A stretch of DNA of 54,573 bases from Lamprocystis purpurea DSM 4197 (GTDB taxonomy: Bacteria; Pseudomonadota; Gammaproteobacteria; Chromatiales; Chromatiaceae): contig NZ_KB902517.1 of assembly GCF_000379525.1 (NCBI RefSeq), forward strand, positions 1 through 54,573, in the 5' to 3' direction. The notes beneath the pieces were generated by a model. The model saw nothing but the letters and a program-made list of their open reading frames with translations. It did no database searches and was not told the origin of the DNA. Below, one piece after another: positions 1 to 11,589 of the stretch. Position 1 is the first letter of the stretch; each line of letters begins with the position of its first letter. The position numbers and the translations under genes were made by a program.

Positions 1-1508
1 TCCCATTCGGCTTCCGTCGGCAAGCGATAGTGTTCGCCGGTCTCCTTCGACAGCCAGGCCGCATAGGCCACCGCGTCCTCCCAACTGACGTTGATCACCG
101 GCCGCTCGCCCCGTCCCCAGCCGTTGTCGCCCGGCGGCTGTCGCCCGGTCGCCGTGCAGAAGGCGTCGAACTGCGCAAAGGTCACCGCGTACTTGCCGAT
201 CGAAAAGGCTCGGACGCGGACCTGGTGTCGTGGCCCTTCGTCCGCGAAGCGCTCCGGCTCGTCTGCCGGCGAGCCCATCCAGAACATGCCAGTGGGCAGG
301 GCAATCATTTCGATCGGGATCAGCGTCAGCCGAAACACCGCGTCGGCCCACTGACTGGTGCGCAAGCGCAGCCGCTGCACTTCGGCTGTGTAGCCCGCGG
401 CCCGCACCGCGACCTCCCGCTCACCGACCGCGATTTCACGCTTAAGGGGCGCGTCGGGCCGGGTCTGACCGATGACCTGACCATCGACCAGCACGTCGGC
501 GGCGACGTTGGTCGTAACCCGCAGATTGGCGAAAAATTGCACCGGCGGCGGGGGCGCTTGCACGTCCGCCGTCGCTCCGGCGTGGGCCAAGCGCCGCTGC
601 TCCGCTTCACGCACTTTGTCCGAACTGGTGAACAGGGGCACGCTGGCCAGCAGCCGCAGCCCAGTGCGGGCACCCGGGTCGCTGGTGAAGGGCGGCAGTG
701 TCCAGCGCCAGGCGGCTCCGAGGTCGGTTGCGGGGCTGGCGGCGTGCCCGCCGACCGCCAGGGCGGCGGGGCGGCCCGGCCCGAGCACCCACTCGGCGGC
801 GTTGCCGTAGAGGTCGTGTAGCCCGAGGGGGCTGGCGGTGCGCCCGCCAATGGGTTGGAAGGTCCCGCGGGCGTTGGCGGCAAACCAGGCATGGGCCGCC
901 AGCCCGTCCGGCATGGGATAGCGCGGGGCGGCAAAGGACTCCGCCGGGACACTCAAGCCGCCGCGGGCGGCGTATTCCCATTCGGCCTCGGTCGGCAGAC
1001 GCAGGTAGGCGGGGATGCCATCGACCCGCGGCAGACAGGGCCGGGGGCTGCCGTCACAGTCCGGAAGGTTGTCGGCGGCGGCGTTCAGCCACAGGGAGTA
1101 GCGGTCGGCCAGTTCCAGCGCCGCCCACCAGTCGCCGGTCTGCGGGGTTTGCCGCGCCGTCTGGGGCCGCGGGCAGGCACCCCCCGCGGCCCCGGCGGTC
1201 AGGGCCTGGGCCTGCCACTGGCTGACCTCGTATTTGCCGAGCAGCAGGTAGGGGGTGCCGTCTGCCCGGGTGAAGGGACCGGTGACCGGATAGCCGGCGT
1301 CCGGTTGGGGGGTGACCACTGCACGGAACGCCATGGCCGCGCCGCAGGGCAGCGGCAGGATGACATCGTCCGGCTGGGGCCGCGGGTTGTAGGTGGCCGC
1401 CGGCCAGGTCGGCGGCGGCGTCTCCGCGGCCGGGGCGAGCCCGGTGAACAGGAGGCTGATCAGTAGGATTGCCCAGGGCCAGCGGGGGATGGAAAGCCGT
1501 TGCATCAT
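1..1508 (-). CDS. Secreted FGE/SUMF1-family protein with PEGA-like insert (C-terminus beyond window)
   Basis: Reading leftward from tandem ATGs at 1503-1508, the protein opens with a basic N-terminus and hydrophobic stretch ending LAPAAE, a likely signal peptide, so it should act outside the cytoplasm. A first formylglycine-generating-enzyme-like domain follows, with KYEVSQWQ, RLPTEAEWEYAARGG and LHDLYGNAAEWV. Then comes a PEGA-like beta module (ADVLVDGQVIGQ ... VRAAGYTAEVQRL). A second FGE-like domain starts at PTGMFWMGSPADEPERF and reaches a second LPTEAEW at the window edge. The fold and motifs are clear. Most family members are not true sulfatase activators and often work as structural or signalling-associated proteins, so the role is unknown. 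No strong ribosome binding site is visible upstream. Confidence 0.85.
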   Translation of the reverse strand, partial: MMQRLSIPRWPWAILLISLLFTGLAPAAETPPPTWPAATYNPRPQPDDVILPLPCGAAMAFRAVVTPQPDAGYPVTGPFTRADGTPYLLLGKYEVSQWQAQALTAGAAGGACPRPQTARQTPQTGDWWAALELADRYSLWLNAAADNLPDCDGSPRPCLPRVDGIPAYLRLPTEAEWEYAARGGLSVPAESFAAPRYPMPDGLAAHAWFAANARGTFQPIGGRTASPLGLHDLYGNAAEWVLGPGRPAALAVGGHAASPATDLGAAWRWTLPPFTSDPGARTGLRLLASVPLFTSSDKVREAEQRRLAHAGATADVQAPPPPVQFFANLRVTTNVAADVLVDGQVIGQTRPDAPLKREIAVGEREVAVRAAGYTAEVQRLRLRTSQWADAVFRLTLIPIEMIALPTGMFWMGSPADEPERFADEGPRHQVRVRAFSIGKYAVTFAQFDAFCTATGRQPPGDNGWGRGERPVINVSWEDAVAYAAWLSKETGEHYRLPTEAEW

Positions 1509-1581
1509 GTGGTTAGTTTACCACGCTGGGGTCACCCGTTGCGCCGCGGCAGGCAACCGTCGGCCATTCCAAGGGTGAGCA

Positions 1582-1717
1582 GCATCGCGCCGCCTCTGGT
1601 GGATGCGGCGCGCGCGACTGATCTACCGGGTCCCTGACACCGAGTGGCGCGCCTTATCCACCCTACAGCGGAGCCGGTTTCGTCGGGTGGATCAGCGCAG
1701 CGCATCCGCAGTCAGCC
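1582..1717 (+). repeat. Dispersed palindromic repeat, copy A
   Basis: About 120-135 bp nearly identical, in inverted orientation, to 37278-37414. Shared pieces include GGTGGATGCGGCGCGCGCGA, GGGTCCCTG, CACCGAG, GGCGCGCCTTATCCACCCTAC, GCCGGTTTCGT and GGGTGGAT. The facing TTATCCACCC and GGGTGGAT pieces make an internal hairpin. This copy lies just downstream of the DUF3782 gene's inferred original stop at 1746-1748. No transposase is encoded, so it is MITE- or REP-like. Confidence 0.8.
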
Positions 1718-2416
1718 GCTTGGGATCGGCTGCGACGCGCCGGGGTCAATAGGCCCGCGGCTCAAACCCGGCGGGGACTTCCAGGGTGAAGACCTGATCG
1801 TGAATGCGCGCGACAAGAAACCCTCCCGCAGGACCCGCTCGCGCAAGGTGGGAGTCAGGTCCGCCGCGGCCAGGATGCCGTAGAGCCGTTTCTCCCGATG
1901 CGCGGGGAAAAAGTCCCGGAACCGATGCAGCAGGTTGTGCAACTGGGTGATCGCCTCTTCGCGCAGGTGGCTCTTGACCTCGACCAGATAGGCGGCGTTG
2001 ACGGCGCCGTTGGCGTAGGCCAGAACATCGATCTCCAAGTGTTGTCCGTCTTTGACAGCGCGCACGCTGGGACTGATGACCTCCATGCCGAAGCGCTTGC
2101 GCAGCAGCCGTTCCATGGAGGGTAAGGCCAGCCCCTCGGTGAAGCTGCCGAATTTCTCGCCCAGGCCGCCGATCTGTTTGCCTAGTTCCCTGATCTGGCG
2201 ATCGGTCTCGCGCCGCTCGCGGGCAAGCTCCTGAAATTGTAGGTCGGTTTCCTGAAACCGGCGGCCGGTTTCCTGGAACTGGCGATCGGTTTCCTGAAAC
2301 CGGCGGTCAGTCTCCTGAAACATCCGCTCGGTCTCTCGATGCATCCGCTCGGTCTCTCGTTGCGCTGCAGTCAGTTCGCGCAACAAGGCCCAGACGTCGT
2401 CGGGGGTCGTAGCCAT
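1712..2416 (-). CDS. DUF3782-type coiled-coil protein with PD-(D/E)XK nuclease-like domain; apparent 3' frameshift
   Basis: The start is ATG 2414-2416 (MATTPDDVWALL), preceded by GGAGG at a suitable distance. Residues about 20-75 are a repetitive coiled coil built on ETDRRFQ/ETGRRFQ units. The C-terminal half has EIDVLAYANG ... AYLVEVKS, a PD-(D/E)XK-like core common to this family, whose function is unknown. The written frame ends at 1712 with an atypical tail after REGFLSRAFT. Shifting by one base at about 1820/1821 instead gives VARIHDQVFTLEVPAGFEPRAY and a stop at 1746-1748, matching the family's usual ending. One base therefore seems to be missing, either a real recent frameshift or a sequence error. 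The nuclease-like core is upstream of it and intact. Confidence 0.8.
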   Translation of the reverse strand: MATTPDDVWALLRELTAAQRETERMHRETERMFQETDRRFQETDRQFQETGRRFQETDLQFQELARERRETDRQIRELGKQIGGLGEKFGSFTEGLALPSMERLLRKRFGMEVISPSVRAVKDGQHLEIDVLAYANGAVNAAYLVEVKSHLREEAITQLHNLLHRFRDFFPAHREKRLYGILAAADLTPTLRERVLREGFLSRAFTIRSSPWKSPPGLSRGPIDPGASQPIPSG

Positions 2417-2581
2417 GGGTTGCTCCCTCCGGTCGTGGCGATGGCGAGAGTATAGCGCCAACGCCGGGTTTCGCTCGCGCTCTACCCAGCCGACGAAACC
2501 GGCTGCCCCGAGATCGCAATGCACCTCGCGCAAAGAGATTGTACTATCACAAAACCCAAGTTCTTGTAAGGAGAACGCAAG

Positions 2582-5500
2582 ATGTTGCCGGCGCTCCGCT
2601 GTCGATTCACCTTGGTCATCGCGTTGGTTTGGGCGGCTCAGCCGCTATGGGCGCTGCCCCCGGCCGCCCCCGGCGGCGGAGACTTGAATTGGCAGGTTGG
2701 GTACGACGCGCAAGGGCGGACCGCCGCCCTCACCGACCCGGCCGGACGGGTGACCCGGTTCACCTATGAACCGGATGGGCAGCAACAGGTGCGCCGCCTG
2801 GTGATGACCGGTCCGGACGGCACGATCGTGACCCGCGACCTGGATGAACGCGGCCGGCTGGTGGAGATGCGTGACGGCGCCGGGAGCCTGGTCTACGGCT
2901 ACGATGACCTGGGGCGGTTGAACCGGGTGGAGCGGGAGGGCGCACCCGCGCTCCACTACACCCACGATACGGCTGACCGGATTAAGACGCTGCGTATCGG
3001 CGACGCCTTCCACATCGGCTACACCTATGACTTCCGCGGCCGCCTGGAGTCCATCGACACCCCCGCCGGCCCCATTCGCTACGCCTATCTCGCCGCCGAG
3101 GGTCAGGTGGTCCGGAATCTGCCGAACGGTCTGACGACGGTGTGGCGCTATGCCCCAGATGGGACCCTGGAAACGCTCTCCCATCTCCTGCGAACCGATC
3201 CCCAGGGGACGCGGGGCACGGTTCTCTGCGAGTACACCTATAGCTACTGGCCGGACGGGCTGATTGCGGCGGTGGTCGAGCGCACCAGGACCGGCGACAT
3301 CCGGCGCAGCTACCAATACGATCAGCTTGGCCGACTGGAGCGCGCCCAGGGCCTGCCGCGCCCGCAATATGTCTATGGTTACGACACGGTGGGCAATCGC
3401 ACCCAGACCCTGTCGACCGTGCAGGCCCGGCGCCGGTTCGGCTATGACTGGGCCGGGCGTCTCACCGCGACCGCGGGGGCGGCAACGGCCCATGATGCGG
3501 CGGGCAACCTGACCGCCCTGACCCTCGGCGGCAAGACCTGGACCTACGGCTTCGACAGCGCCAATCGGCTGGTGAGTGTCAGCGGTTCCAAGGCGCGCTA
3601 CCGCTATGACGGGGACGGCAACCTGATCGAGCGCACGGTCGACGGGCAGCGCCTGACCTTTGTTCCGGACCCCTTGTCGGATGCGTGGCGGCCCTTGGTG
3701 ACGACGGATGCGGCGGGCGAGCGCACCTTCACCCTTTGGGACGGGGGCACGCCGTTGCTGGTGATGCGCCAGGGGCAACCGGAGTATCTGCTCCATGACC
3801 ACTTGGGCTCGGTGCGGCTGATCGCCGATCGCCGGGGCCAGGTGATCCGGCGGATCGAGTACGAGCCCTTCGGCGTGATGGAAGACGCCGCGGCGGCCAA
3901 GGACTTCGCGCCGCGGTTTGCCGGATTGTTCTGGGACCCGGCCGGCGAGGTCTATCTGACGCGGGCACGGGCTTACGCGCCGGCACTGGGGCGCTTTCTG
4001 CAGGTCGATCCGCGGCACCGGGTGCCTACCGGGGCGCAGGAGGACTTGGGTCTGTACGCGTACTGTGGGAGTGATCCGCAGAATTTCGTCGATGCGACCG
4101 GCGCCACGCGGACAGCGGCGGAGCAGCGTACCGAGATGCGCGACCGGGCATCGGAGATGACCCGCAAGCAGCGGGAGATGCAGGCGGCAATGCGCTTCCA
4201 ACAGATGGACATGCGCGAGCGGCAGCGCGCGATGCTCGACCGGATACGAGAGCAGTCACGGGGCGTTGCAATGCGACAGTGGCAGGGAGCGGTGACGTTC
4301 AGAGATGACTTGCGCTACGTTCAACCACGCGTCACCCTGGTGATGGCGGCGAATCTGTTCGAGCTGGGCAGCATTCCGTTCGGGGGCGCCCTCCTCTCTT
4401 TTATTGGAGGCGCTGTCGGGGCGGGCGCCGACAGGCTAATAGAAGACATCTCTACGCGAACTGGCGATGGCCTGCTGAGAAATGAACTGCAAAAAAAGCG
4501 ATCGATCATTACGGACGCCTCCAATCGCATCACTCTGGCATTGCTGAGTCATGATATAGGGAAGCTGCTTTGGAATATGCGAAGTGAACAGTATTTGATC
4601 GGGCGGGCGGGAGACCGGATCGAGACAAAATTTGATGTTGAGGGGAGTCCGTACACACTCAAACTCCAACGCGATCGGTACCGGGTGCCATGGGATGAGA
4701 CGGCAGCGATCTTTGGTAGTTGGTCGCGCGATGAAATAAGCAGTCGCGTTGGAGAAAACGCTTTCTCCGCTGGCACAGGGCTTCTTAACGCGACCGGTCG
4801 CTTTTTTAGACGCGCCGCTGGTCAGGGTTTGAACTTCGTCGGAGAATCATCCAACTGGATCGGCGAAAACCGAAGCGGCGGGGCGCTCGCCAAAGATTGG
4901 CAGAAGGATGCACTCGGCCGATTACCCTTAGGCGAGACGACAGTCGGTGTGACAGGCAAGGCCGGCGTCAACGATCGAAATCTCCGGTGGGACGAAGCCG
5001 CCAAGTGGCACGACGTTCAGGATTACGTGAACTGGCACGCCCCTGGCAAAGGCATTGAGGTCAAGGTTCCCTGGGGTAATGGGGAATTCAGGTATTTCGT
5101 GTCCAGGGGCCGCGATTCGTCCGCGCATGACCGCGAAGTCGGGCGGCTGGCGCTGGACAAGCGATTGCCGTTTCCAATGACCGAACAGCCAAGCACCGCT
5201 CATCCGGTGGATTTGGCCGAGATCAAGGCGCGGTTCCCGGTCGTCGGCACGCCATCGATCCAAGAACCAACAAAGGTTGGCGGGGTTTATCTCGGTGGAA
5301 GCGGACAAGCCCTCGACGGTATCGGCCTGCTCGACGGCATCACCCTCGATGCCAACAATAACCTGATTTTGCTGAACCAGGGTGGTCAGCAACTGAGCCT
5401 GCCGCCGCTGCGGCTGGACGATGTGGTGACGATTTTCCGCTCGGTCTATCTCCATGGGGAGGCGCCGTCGGTGAGTATCGACCCCAATCCGGATGACCCG

Positions 5501-8224
5501 AAGGGATCGGCCATGATCATCCGCCATGGTCAGGCCACCGCGCAGACCTATGTGGGTTGGGTGCTGTTTCAGGCGGACCGCCTGATGAAGGGCTATACCC
5601 TGGGTGCCGACAACGACACGGGCAAGACGCTCAAGTCCGGCGTACCCGGTTTCGGCAAGGTTCTGGATACGCTCTACTTCGGCGGCGGGATGCCCGGCAA
5701 GGGCCAGCAGGAGGGACATTGGGAGCGCTTCTGGATCGTCCCCGCACAGACCAACCGCCTCGGCGGCGAGCGGCAGACGCTGACTCTGTTCGACGTGCCG
5801 CTCAAGGTCAAGACCCAGTCCATGAAATGGGAGAACGGCAAGCTGGTGGATGACACCAGCGGCCGGTCGTCGCCCGGCGCGACCGCCTTCACGGATTGGT
5901 TCAGCACGCATTACGACGCGATTGCCGCCGAGCGGCTGCTCCTGCCGCCCCCCGAGTCCGGACTGACCAAGCCGGTGCCGGTGTTCGCCGAACTGCGGCG
6001 GATTGCGCTGATCACCGCCATCGCGGAACAGCTCCGCGACCAAGGGGTGCCCTTGCCGTTCTGGATGCGCGACTACCAGGTGACCCCGGTGCCCGTCGAC
6101 CACCTGACTCCCGGACTGGAGTTGACGCGGTCGCGGGGGCGCGTCATGGCGCGGGTGTTTGGCGGGGTGAGTCTCGCGCCCGAGGACAGGTCGGTGCGTG
6201 ACTTCCGGCCGGGCAGTGATCTGTCCGGATTGAGCGCGCCGCAACAGCGGGCCGCCCGCGCGGGTCTGGCGCGGGCAGCGCGGTTGGAGACCGCCGTTCG
6301 CGTCGCGCTCGGATCGGTGGAACCGCTCCAGATCAGTCGGTTGAAAGAAGCCGACGGGAGCGCCCAGGCGGTTGCCCTGCCCGGCGCCCAGACTCTGGCG
6401 TTGGCACCGGGCCGGCTGGATGAGGTGGATCTGGCGGTTCCGCTTGGCGGCGGTCTTGCGGTTGAGCTGGTCCGCGGCTATCACTCGTTCTTCAACCCGG
6501 ACGGCCCTTGGGGTAAGGGTTGGGCGTTCGATTTGCCGCGCCTGCAAGCGCTGCAGGTGCCGGTCGAGCGCAAGGGGAACTCGGTGTCCTTCCAGACCGC
6601 CTACGAGACGGTGACACCCCTCAACAGCCAATATGCCCGTTTCTCCCGGATCGAGCCGGTGGCGGCGCTCGAGGGCGTCCAACTGATGGTGCCGGATCGG
6701 CCCGTCACCGGGGAGCCGTCGCCGTTTTATGGGTTGACCAAGGCGCACCCCGCGTTCTACTCCGGGCCGACCCATGAACTGATCCGCAAGGACGGCGCGA
6801 CCTGGCATTTTGATCTGACCGGAAACCTGGTGGCAATCCAGTCCGGTGGGGTGCGGGTGGACTACGAACGGGATGGAGACGGCCGGCTGTCACGGATCGT
6901 GGGCCACCGCGGTCAACGACCGCTGGCCACCATCGAACTGACCTATAACCCATCAGGCCAGATTGAAACGGCAACCGGCAGCGCCGCCGGGCAACCGGAT
7001 CAGGTCGCCCTTGTGACCTACCGGTATGACGCGAATGGTCGACTGTCCCAGGTGGAGTCGCCGGCCGGTAGGCGCGGTTACCGCTATCAAGGGGCCTGGG
7101 TGACGGCGGTGACCTTCGCGTCCACTCCCGGCGCGCGGGACGTCGCGGACGACCCGGTGATTCACCACTTCGACTACGATGCGCGCGGCCGACTGCTGCG
7201 CGAAATCGCGGCAGACGGGACGGCGACTGACTATCGGGTCACCAGCGACGCGCACGGCAGTCGCCTCGCGGTGACCCCGGCAGGCCAGGCCGACGGCGCC
7301 GAGACCGTCCGCTATGATGACGCCTTGCGCCCGATCGCGGCCAGCTATGCGGATGGAATGGGCGCTGCCTGGCACTATCCGGACGCGGGCGGGACGGTCC
7401 TGGAAGTGGCGGGAACGGACGGCAGTGCTTTGGCCAAGGTCACGGAGTCCGCCGATCAGCGGCAGCGCACCCTGGCGTTGGCGGGCGGTGTGGAGATCAC
7501 CAGTGAGCATGATGAAGCAGGGCGTTTGACCGCGCTCGCGGAGAACGGTCAGACCTTGATAGAGCAGTCGTGGACTGTCGACGGGCGGTTGCGGACCGCT
7601 GCCACCGACTTCCAGACCGAACACTACGAGTACGATGCGGATGGACTGGTCTCACGTGTGGTCCGTACCCCTCCCGGAGCGCCGGAAAACGCGAACGACT
7701 GGGAGGCCACCCGGTTCGACCCCTTCGGCAGACCGCTGGAGATCGCCGACCCGGATGGGCCGCGCCTGGCCCTGAACTACGACGACTCGGGTGAACTGAA
7801 GGAGGTCGTGACCCGGCAACGCGGACAGTCCTTTGGTGTTGTGATTGGGCGCGACGCGGCTGGCCGGGTCGAGCGCATCACGTCTCCCGCTGGCAGTCAG
7901 ACCTACAGTTACGACGCGGATGGCGTGCTCGCGGCCGTGACCGAGGAGAAAACGGGTGCGACCGCCAGTGCCGAATGGAACGCCGGACTGTTGCGCCAGG
8001 TGACGCGGTTCGATGGGGGCAAGCTGTCCCTCAGCTATTTTGAGGATGCCGAGCGCGCCGGATTACTGCAATCCGTCACCACACCCAACGGCCTCACCCT
8101 GACCTATGACTACGATCCGGAAGACCGGTTGGTCGAGGTGAATGTCGGCAAGCGGTCGCGGCTGCGGTTTGACTACGATGATAGCGGCAGAATCAGCGGT
8201 TGGGGCTACCATCCTGCACCTTGA
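2582..8224 (+). CDS. Giant secreted RHS/YD-repeat protein with internal RHS core
   Basis: The 1880-residue protein starts at ATG 2582 behind AAGGAG and has a signal peptide ending at about LWALPPAAP. Residues about 35-390 are YD repeats ([27 protein letters not shown]). The RHS-associated core ends near residue 475 ([15 protein letters not shown], then [17 protein letters not shown]). In ordinary Rhs proteins a short toxic tip and a stop follow. Here a Met/Arg/Gln-rich coiled coil and a hydrophobic patch (about 583-620) follow, in DNA visibly less GC-rich at about 4260-5000. Then come about 600 unassigned residues, a DUF6531-like segment ([23 protein letters not shown], near 1283) and further YD repeats to the end, with no second core. 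The order suggests two rhs units fused. The function, possibly a surface or secreted scaffold or toxin shell, is inferred. Confidence 0.85.
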   Translation: MLPALRCRFTLVIALVWAAQPLWALPPAAPGGGDLNWQVGYDAQGRTAALTDPAGRVTRFTYEPDGQQQVRRLVMTGPDGTIVTRDLDERGRLVEMRDGAGSLVYGYDDLGRLNRVEREGAPALHYTHDTADRIKTLRIGDAFHIGYTYDFRGRLESIDTPAGPIRYAYLAAEGQVVRNLPNGLTTVWRYAPDGTLETLSHLLRTDPQGTRGTVLCEYTYSYWPDGLIAAVVERTRTGDIRRSYQYDQLGRLERAQGLPRPQYVYGYDTVGNRTQTLSTVQARRRFGYDWAGRLTATAGAATAHDAAGNLTALTLGGKTWTYGFDSANRLVSVSGSKARYRYDGDGNLIERTVDGQRLTFVPDPLSDAWRPLVTTDAAGERTFTLWDGGTPLLVMRQGQPEYLLHDHLGSVRLIADRRGQVIRRIEYEPFGVMEDAAAAKDFAPRFAGLFWDPAGEVYLTRARAYAPALGRFLQVDPRHRVPTGAQEDLGLYAYCGSDPQNFVDATGATRTAAEQRTEMRDRASEMTRKQREMQAAMRFQQMDMRERQRAMLDRIREQSRGVAMRQWQGAVTFRDDLRYVQPRVTLVMAANLFELGSIPFGGALLSFIGGAVGAGADRLIEDISTRTGDGLLRNELQKKRSIITDASNRITLALLSHDIGKLLWNMRSEQYLIGRAGDRIETKFDVEGSPYTLKLQRDRYRVPWDETAAIFGSWSRDEISSRVGENAFSAGTGLLNATGRFFRRAAGQGLNFVGESSNWIGENRSGGALAKDWQKDALGRLPLGETTVGVTGKAGVNDRNLRWDEAAKWHDVQDYVNWHAPGKGIEVKVPWGNGEFRYFVSRGRDSSAHDREVGRLALDKRLPFPMTEQPSTAHPVDLAEIKARFPVVGTPSIQEPTKVGGVYLGGSGQALDGIGLLDGITLDANNNLILLNQGGQQLSLPPLRLDDVVTIFRSVYLHGEAPSVSIDPNPDDPKGSAMIIRHGQATAQTYVGWVLFQADRLMKGYTLGADNDTGKTLKSGVPGFGKVLDTLYFGGGMPGKGQQEGHWERFWIVPAQTNRLGGERQTLTLFDVPLKVKTQSMKWENGKLVDDTSGRSSPGATAFTDWFSTHYDAIAAERLLLPPPESGLTKPVPVFAELRRIALITAIAEQLRDQGVPLPFWMRDYQVTPVPVDHLTPGLELTRSRGRVMARVFGGVSLAPEDRSVRDFRPGSDLSGLSAPQQRAARAGLARAARLETAVRVALGSVEPLQISRLKEADGSAQAVALPGAQTLALAPGRLDEVDLAVPLGGGLAVELVRGYHSFFNPDGPWGKGWAFDLPRLQALQVPVERKGNSVSFQTAYETVTPLNSQYARFSRIEPVAALEGVQLMVPDRPVTGEPSPFYGLTKAHPAFYSGPTHELIRKDGATWHFDLTGNLVAIQSGGVRVDYERDGDGRLSRIVGHRGQRPLATIELTYNPSGQIETATGSAAGQPDQVALVTYRYDANGRLSQVESPAGRRGYRYQGAWVTAVTFASTPGARDVADDPVIHHFDYDARGRLLREIAADGTATDYRVTSDAHGSRLAVTPAGQADGAETVRYDDALRPIAASYADGMGAAWHYPDAGGTVLEVAGTDGSALAKVTESADQRQRTLALAGGVEITSEHDEAGRLTALAENGQTLIEQSWTVDGRLRTAATDFQTEHYEYDADGLVSRVVRTPPGAPENANDWEATRFDPFGRPLEIADPDGPRLALNYDDSGELKEVVTRQRGQSFGVVIGRDAAGRVERITSPAGSQTYSYDADGVLAAVTEEKTGATASAEWNAGLLRQVTRFDGGKLSLSYFEDAERAGLLQSVTTPNGLTLTYDYDPEDRLVEVNVGKRSRLRFDYDDSGRISGWGYHPAP

Positions 8225-8331
8225 GGGCCGAACGAGACCGTCAGATTTTGAACTGCGCCCCCGCCCCTCTGGTCCTGATCCTGCGCTTGCCGCATCATGC
8301 GCGGTTATCTTCCGCGGACTGGATTGGATCG

Positions 8332-10581
8332 ATGACGGACATACGTCTCTACAACGCCGAGGGCCTGGAACACCAGCCGCTCGCGACCTTCACCGAGAAG
8401 GCGTACCTGGACTATTCCATGTACGTGATCCTCGATCGCGCTCTGCCCTACGTGGCCGACGGGCTCAAACCGGTGCAGCGGCGCATCCTCTACGCCATGT
8501 CGGAGCTGGGGCTCTCGGCGGCGGCCAAATTCAAGAAATCGGCGCGCACCGTGGGCGACGTGCTGGGCAAGTTCCATCCGCACGGGGATACCGCCTGCTA
8601 CGAGGCCATGGTGCTGATGGCGCAGCCGTTCAGCTACCGCTACCCCTTGATCGACGGTCAGGGCAACTGGGGGTCACCCGACAACCCGAAGTCGTTCGCC
8701 GCCATGCGCTACACCGAGTCGCGCCTGACACCCTACGCGGAGCTGCTGCTCGGCGAACTGGATCAGGGCACGGTCGACTGGCAGCCCAACTTCGACGGGA
8801 CCCTGGAGGAACCCAAGCTGTTGCCGGCGCGCCTGCCCAACCTGCTGCTCAACGGCACCACCGGCATCGCGGTCGGCATGGCGACGGACATTCCCTCGCA
8901 CAATTTGCGCGAGGTGGCGCGTGCCTGTATTCACTTGCTGGACCACCCGCAGGCCACGGTCGAGGACCTGTTCGTCCACTGTCCGGGACCGGATTTCGCG
9001 ACCGCGGGCGAGATCATCACGCCCCCCGATGAGCTGCTGAAGATCTATCAGACCGGCAACGGCAGCCTGCGCCAGCGCGCCGTCTATGAGGTTGAGCAGG
9101 GCGAGATCATCATCACCGCCCTGCCCTATCAGGTCTCGGGTGAGCGGCTGATGGAACAGATCGCCGCGCAGTTCAACGCCAAGAAGCTGCCGATGATCGA
9201 GGACTTCCGCGACGAGTCGGATCACGAATTCCCGACCCGTCTGGTGATCGTCCCGCGCTCCAACCGGGTCGACCTGGACCGACTGATGTCGCATCTCTTC
9301 GCCACCACCGACCTGGAGCGCAGTTACCGCGTCAACCTCAACATGATCGCCGGCGACGGCCGCCCGCGGGTCATGAACCTCAAGGAGATTCTTGCCGAGT
9401 GGCTGACCTTCCGCACCGCCACGGTGCGGCGGCGCCTCGAACACCGACTGGGCAAGGTGCTGGATCGCCTGCACCTGTTGGACGGCCTGCTGATCGCCTA
9501 TCTCAACATCGATGAGGTGATCCGCATCATCCGCACCGAGGATGAGCCCAAACCAGTGCTGATCGCGCGCTTTGCCCTCAGCGACGCCCAGGCCGAGTAC
9601 GTGCTCAACACCCGGTTACGGCAACTGGCGCGGCTGGAGGAGATGAAAATCCGCGGCGAGCAGGCCGAGCTGGCCGCGGAGCGCGACCGGCTTCAGGCGC
9701 TCCTGGGCGACGCGGCGCTGCTCACCCGACTGATCCGCGACGAGATCACCGCCGATGCCGAGAAATACGGCGATGCCCGCCGCTCGCCCCTGGTCGCCCG
9801 CACCGCGGCGAGCGCACTCGACGAGACCGAAGTGACCCCGAGCGAGCCGGTGACCGTCGTCCTGTCCGAGAAGGGCTGGGTGCGCGCCGCCAAGGGGCAC
9901 GAGGTCGACCCCGTCGGGTTGAGTTACCGCTCCGGTGACCAGTTTCTCGCGGCGGCCCGCCTGCGCAGCAACCAGACCGCCGTCTTCCTAGACTCCACCG
10001 GCCGCAGCTACTCGCTGTCGGCCCATACGCTGCCGTCGGCGCGAGGTCAGGGCGAACCACTCACCGGACGGTTGGACCCGCCCAAGGGAGCCAGCTTCGT
10101 CGCTGTGCTGGGCGAGTCCGCCGCGACCCAACTGCTGCTCGCCAGCGATGCCGGTTACGGATTCATCGTGCGTATGGAAGAACTCTACGCCAAGGGCAAG
10201 GCCGGCAAGGCGGTGCTGACCCTGCCCGCGGGCGCCCTGGTGCTGCCGCCGCTGCCGCTGCCCGACCTGGCGGGCGTGCGTCTGGCCGCCGTCAGCCAGA
10301 GCGGTCACCTGCTGGTCTTCCCGGTGTCTGATCTGCCCGAGATGCCGCGCGGCAAAGGCAACAAAATCATCAGTCTCCCCACCGCCAAGGGCGCCGAGAC
10401 GCAGGATCGGGTGGCCGCGCTCGCGGTAGTCCGCGCCGGCGGCAGCCTGGTCATCCTCTCCGGCAAGCGCACTTTCACCCTCAAGCCGGCCGATCTGGAT
10501 GTGTATCAGGGCGAACGCGGCCGCCGCGGCAAGCCGCTGCCGCGGGGGTTCCAGCGGGTGGAGGGGCTGCAGACGGAGTAG
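8332..10581 (+). CDS. parC: DNA topoisomerase IV subunit A (ParC)
   Basis: The protein is 749 residues, close to the E. coli length of about 752, and starts at ATG 8332 (MTDIRLYN). ParC is the DNA-breaking and rejoining subunit of topoisomerase IV, which with ParE unlinks daughter chromosomes. [20 protein letters not shown] and [17 protein letters not shown] mark the N-terminal winged-helix region. The catalytic tyrosine is Tyr127 in AMRYTESRL. The quinolone-determining stretch reads [13 protein letters not shown], with Thr87 where E. coli ParC has Ser80 and Glu91 for Glu84. The C-terminal third (from about residue 495) is a beta-pinwheel-type region. No parE is adjacent, and the 107-bp gap to the RHS gene has no obvious promoter. 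Confidence 0.96.
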   Translation: MTDIRLYNAEGLEHQPLATFTEKAYLDYSMYVILDRALPYVADGLKPVQRRILYAMSELGLSAAAKFKKSARTVGDVLGKFHPHGDTACYEAMVLMAQPFSYRYPLIDGQGNWGSPDNPKSFAAMRYTESRLTPYAELLLGELDQGTVDWQPNFDGTLEEPKLLPARLPNLLLNGTTGIAVGMATDIPSHNLREVARACIHLLDHPQATVEDLFVHCPGPDFATAGEIITPPDELLKIYQTGNGSLRQRAVYEVEQGEIIITALPYQVSGERLMEQIAAQFNAKKLPMIEDFRDESDHEFPTRLVIVPRSNRVDLDRLMSHLFATTDLERSYRVNLNMIAGDGRPRVMNLKEILAEWLTFRTATVRRRLEHRLGKVLDRLHLLDGLLIAYLNIDEVIRIIRTEDEPKPVLIARFALSDAQAEYVLNTRLRQLARLEEMKIRGEQAELAAERDRLQALLGDAALLTRLIRDEITADAEKYGDARRSPLVARTAASALDETEVTPSEPVTVVLSEKGWVRAAKGHEVDPVGLSYRSGDQFLAAARLRSNQTAVFLDSTGRSYSLSAHTLPSARGQGEPLTGRLDPPKGASFVAVLGESAATQLLLASDAGYGFIVRMEELYAKGKAGKAVLTLPAGALVLPPLPLPDLAGVRLAAVSQSGHLLVFPVSDLPEMPRGKGNKIISLPTAKGAETQDRVAALAVVRAGGSLVILSGKRTFTLKPADLDVYQGERGRRGKPLPRGFQRVEGLQTE

Positions 10582-10679
10582 CGCAGCTAGAAATCTGCTA
10601 CGCTATCAGAGGTTCCAAGTATTGTTCCTCGGCCCCACATGGGTTTACATCCGCGTGACGACAGTCCACAGGAGGACTT

Positions 10680-11588
10680 ATGGCGCTGAAGTCTGTCGAC
10701 AGCCCCGAACCACGGGGGCCGTTTGAAAGCAACAAGGAGGCAGCGGCGCTGGAGCCGCGCGAGGTGATCGGCGGCACCCCGGGGGCGGCCGACGCGACTC
10801 CGGCTCGGGCCTCGACGCGCTTCCTGGTGCGCGGCACTCGCGACGCGCCCTTGCGCAACCCTTCGTCGGTCTTGGAGAGCATCCTGACCGACGTCGATCG
10901 CAGGAAGCAGATCATCGAGACTGAACTCACGCCGTGGCGAATGATCTGCGCGCTCGAAATCACCAGCCAGAGCGGCTTTACCTACCTCGGCACCGGTTGG
11001 TTCGCAGCGCCGCGCACGGTCATCACTGCGGGCCACTGCGTGTTCGATCCTGTCGAACTCGGCGGCTGGGCGAAGTCGATCAAAGTCATTCCCGGCCGCG
11101 ACGACGACGAGGAACCCTTCGGGTCGGCGACATCGTCGAGGTTCTCAACCACCGACATGTGGCTCGCCTCGCAGGATCCTGACTTCGACTACGCGGCGAT
11201 CCGCCTCGATACAGACCTCGGATCCGAGGTCGGTACCTTCGGTATCGCCGTGCTGCCCGACGCCGAGATCACCAATCGCCTAGTGAACGTCAGTGGCTAC
11301 CCCGTCAGTCCGGGAAACGGCCGACAGCAGTATTTCCACGCGAACCGAGTGAAGGCGGTTACCGAGCGCCGCGTGTTCTACGATGTCGACACGATCGGCG
11401 GTCAAAGCGGTTCCCCGGTGTGGGCGTACCTCGACGATCACTCGGACGTGCCGACCGTGGTGGCGATCCATGCCTACGGCATCGGCGGCGCGCCGGCCAA
11501 CCTCCAGGTCGTCGCCAACTCGGGGCCGCGCATCCTGCCCGACGTCCTGGACGTGCTCAAGGGTTGGATCGCGACAGGTAATCCGTAA
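10680..11588 (+). CDS. Trypsin/V8-like serine protease, first gene of candidate conflict system
   Basis: The 302-residue protein starts at ATG 10680 behind AGGAGG. The chymotrypsin-fold catalytic triad is visible: His119 in TAGHCV, Asp170 in DFDYAAIRL and Ser243 in GGQSGSPVW, so it should be active. The pattern resembles glutamyl-endopeptidase (V8-like) relatives. There is no signal peptide; the first 100 residues are polar and disordered-looking, which suggests a cytoplasmic protease, unlike most of its relatives. It leads a run of six co-directional genes with gaps of about 1-22 bases. The 98-bp gap after parC contains a weak promoter-like TTGTTC ... TTTACA pair. Its substrate is unknown; activation through the downstream ATPases is inferred from context. 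Confidence 0.88.
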   Translation: MALKSVDSPEPRGPFESNKEAAALEPREVIGGTPGAADATPARASTRFLVRGTRDAPLRNPSSVLESILTDVDRRKQIIETELTPWRMICALEITSQSGFTYLGTGWFAAPRTVITAGHCVFDPVELGGWAKSIKVIPGRDDDEEPFGSATSSRFSTTDMWLASQDPDFDYAAIRLDTDLGSEVGTFGIAVLPDAEITNRLVNVSGYPVSPGNGRQQYFHANRVKAVTERRVFYDVDTIGGQSGSPVWAYLDDHSDVPTVVAIHAYGIGGAPANLQVVANSGPRILPDVLDVLKGWIATGNP

Positions 11589-11589
11589 C

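Noticed and set aside
4928-6808. A 626-codon minus-strand frame inside the RHS gene
   Set aside because: Its sequence is low-complexity Arg/Gly/Gln-rich with no motif, while the plus strand encodes continuous YD-repeat protein.
8332-10581. Quinolone resistance from Thr87 in ParC
   Set aside because: Thr at this position is a natural variant in many bacteria; resistance cannot be inferred from it.
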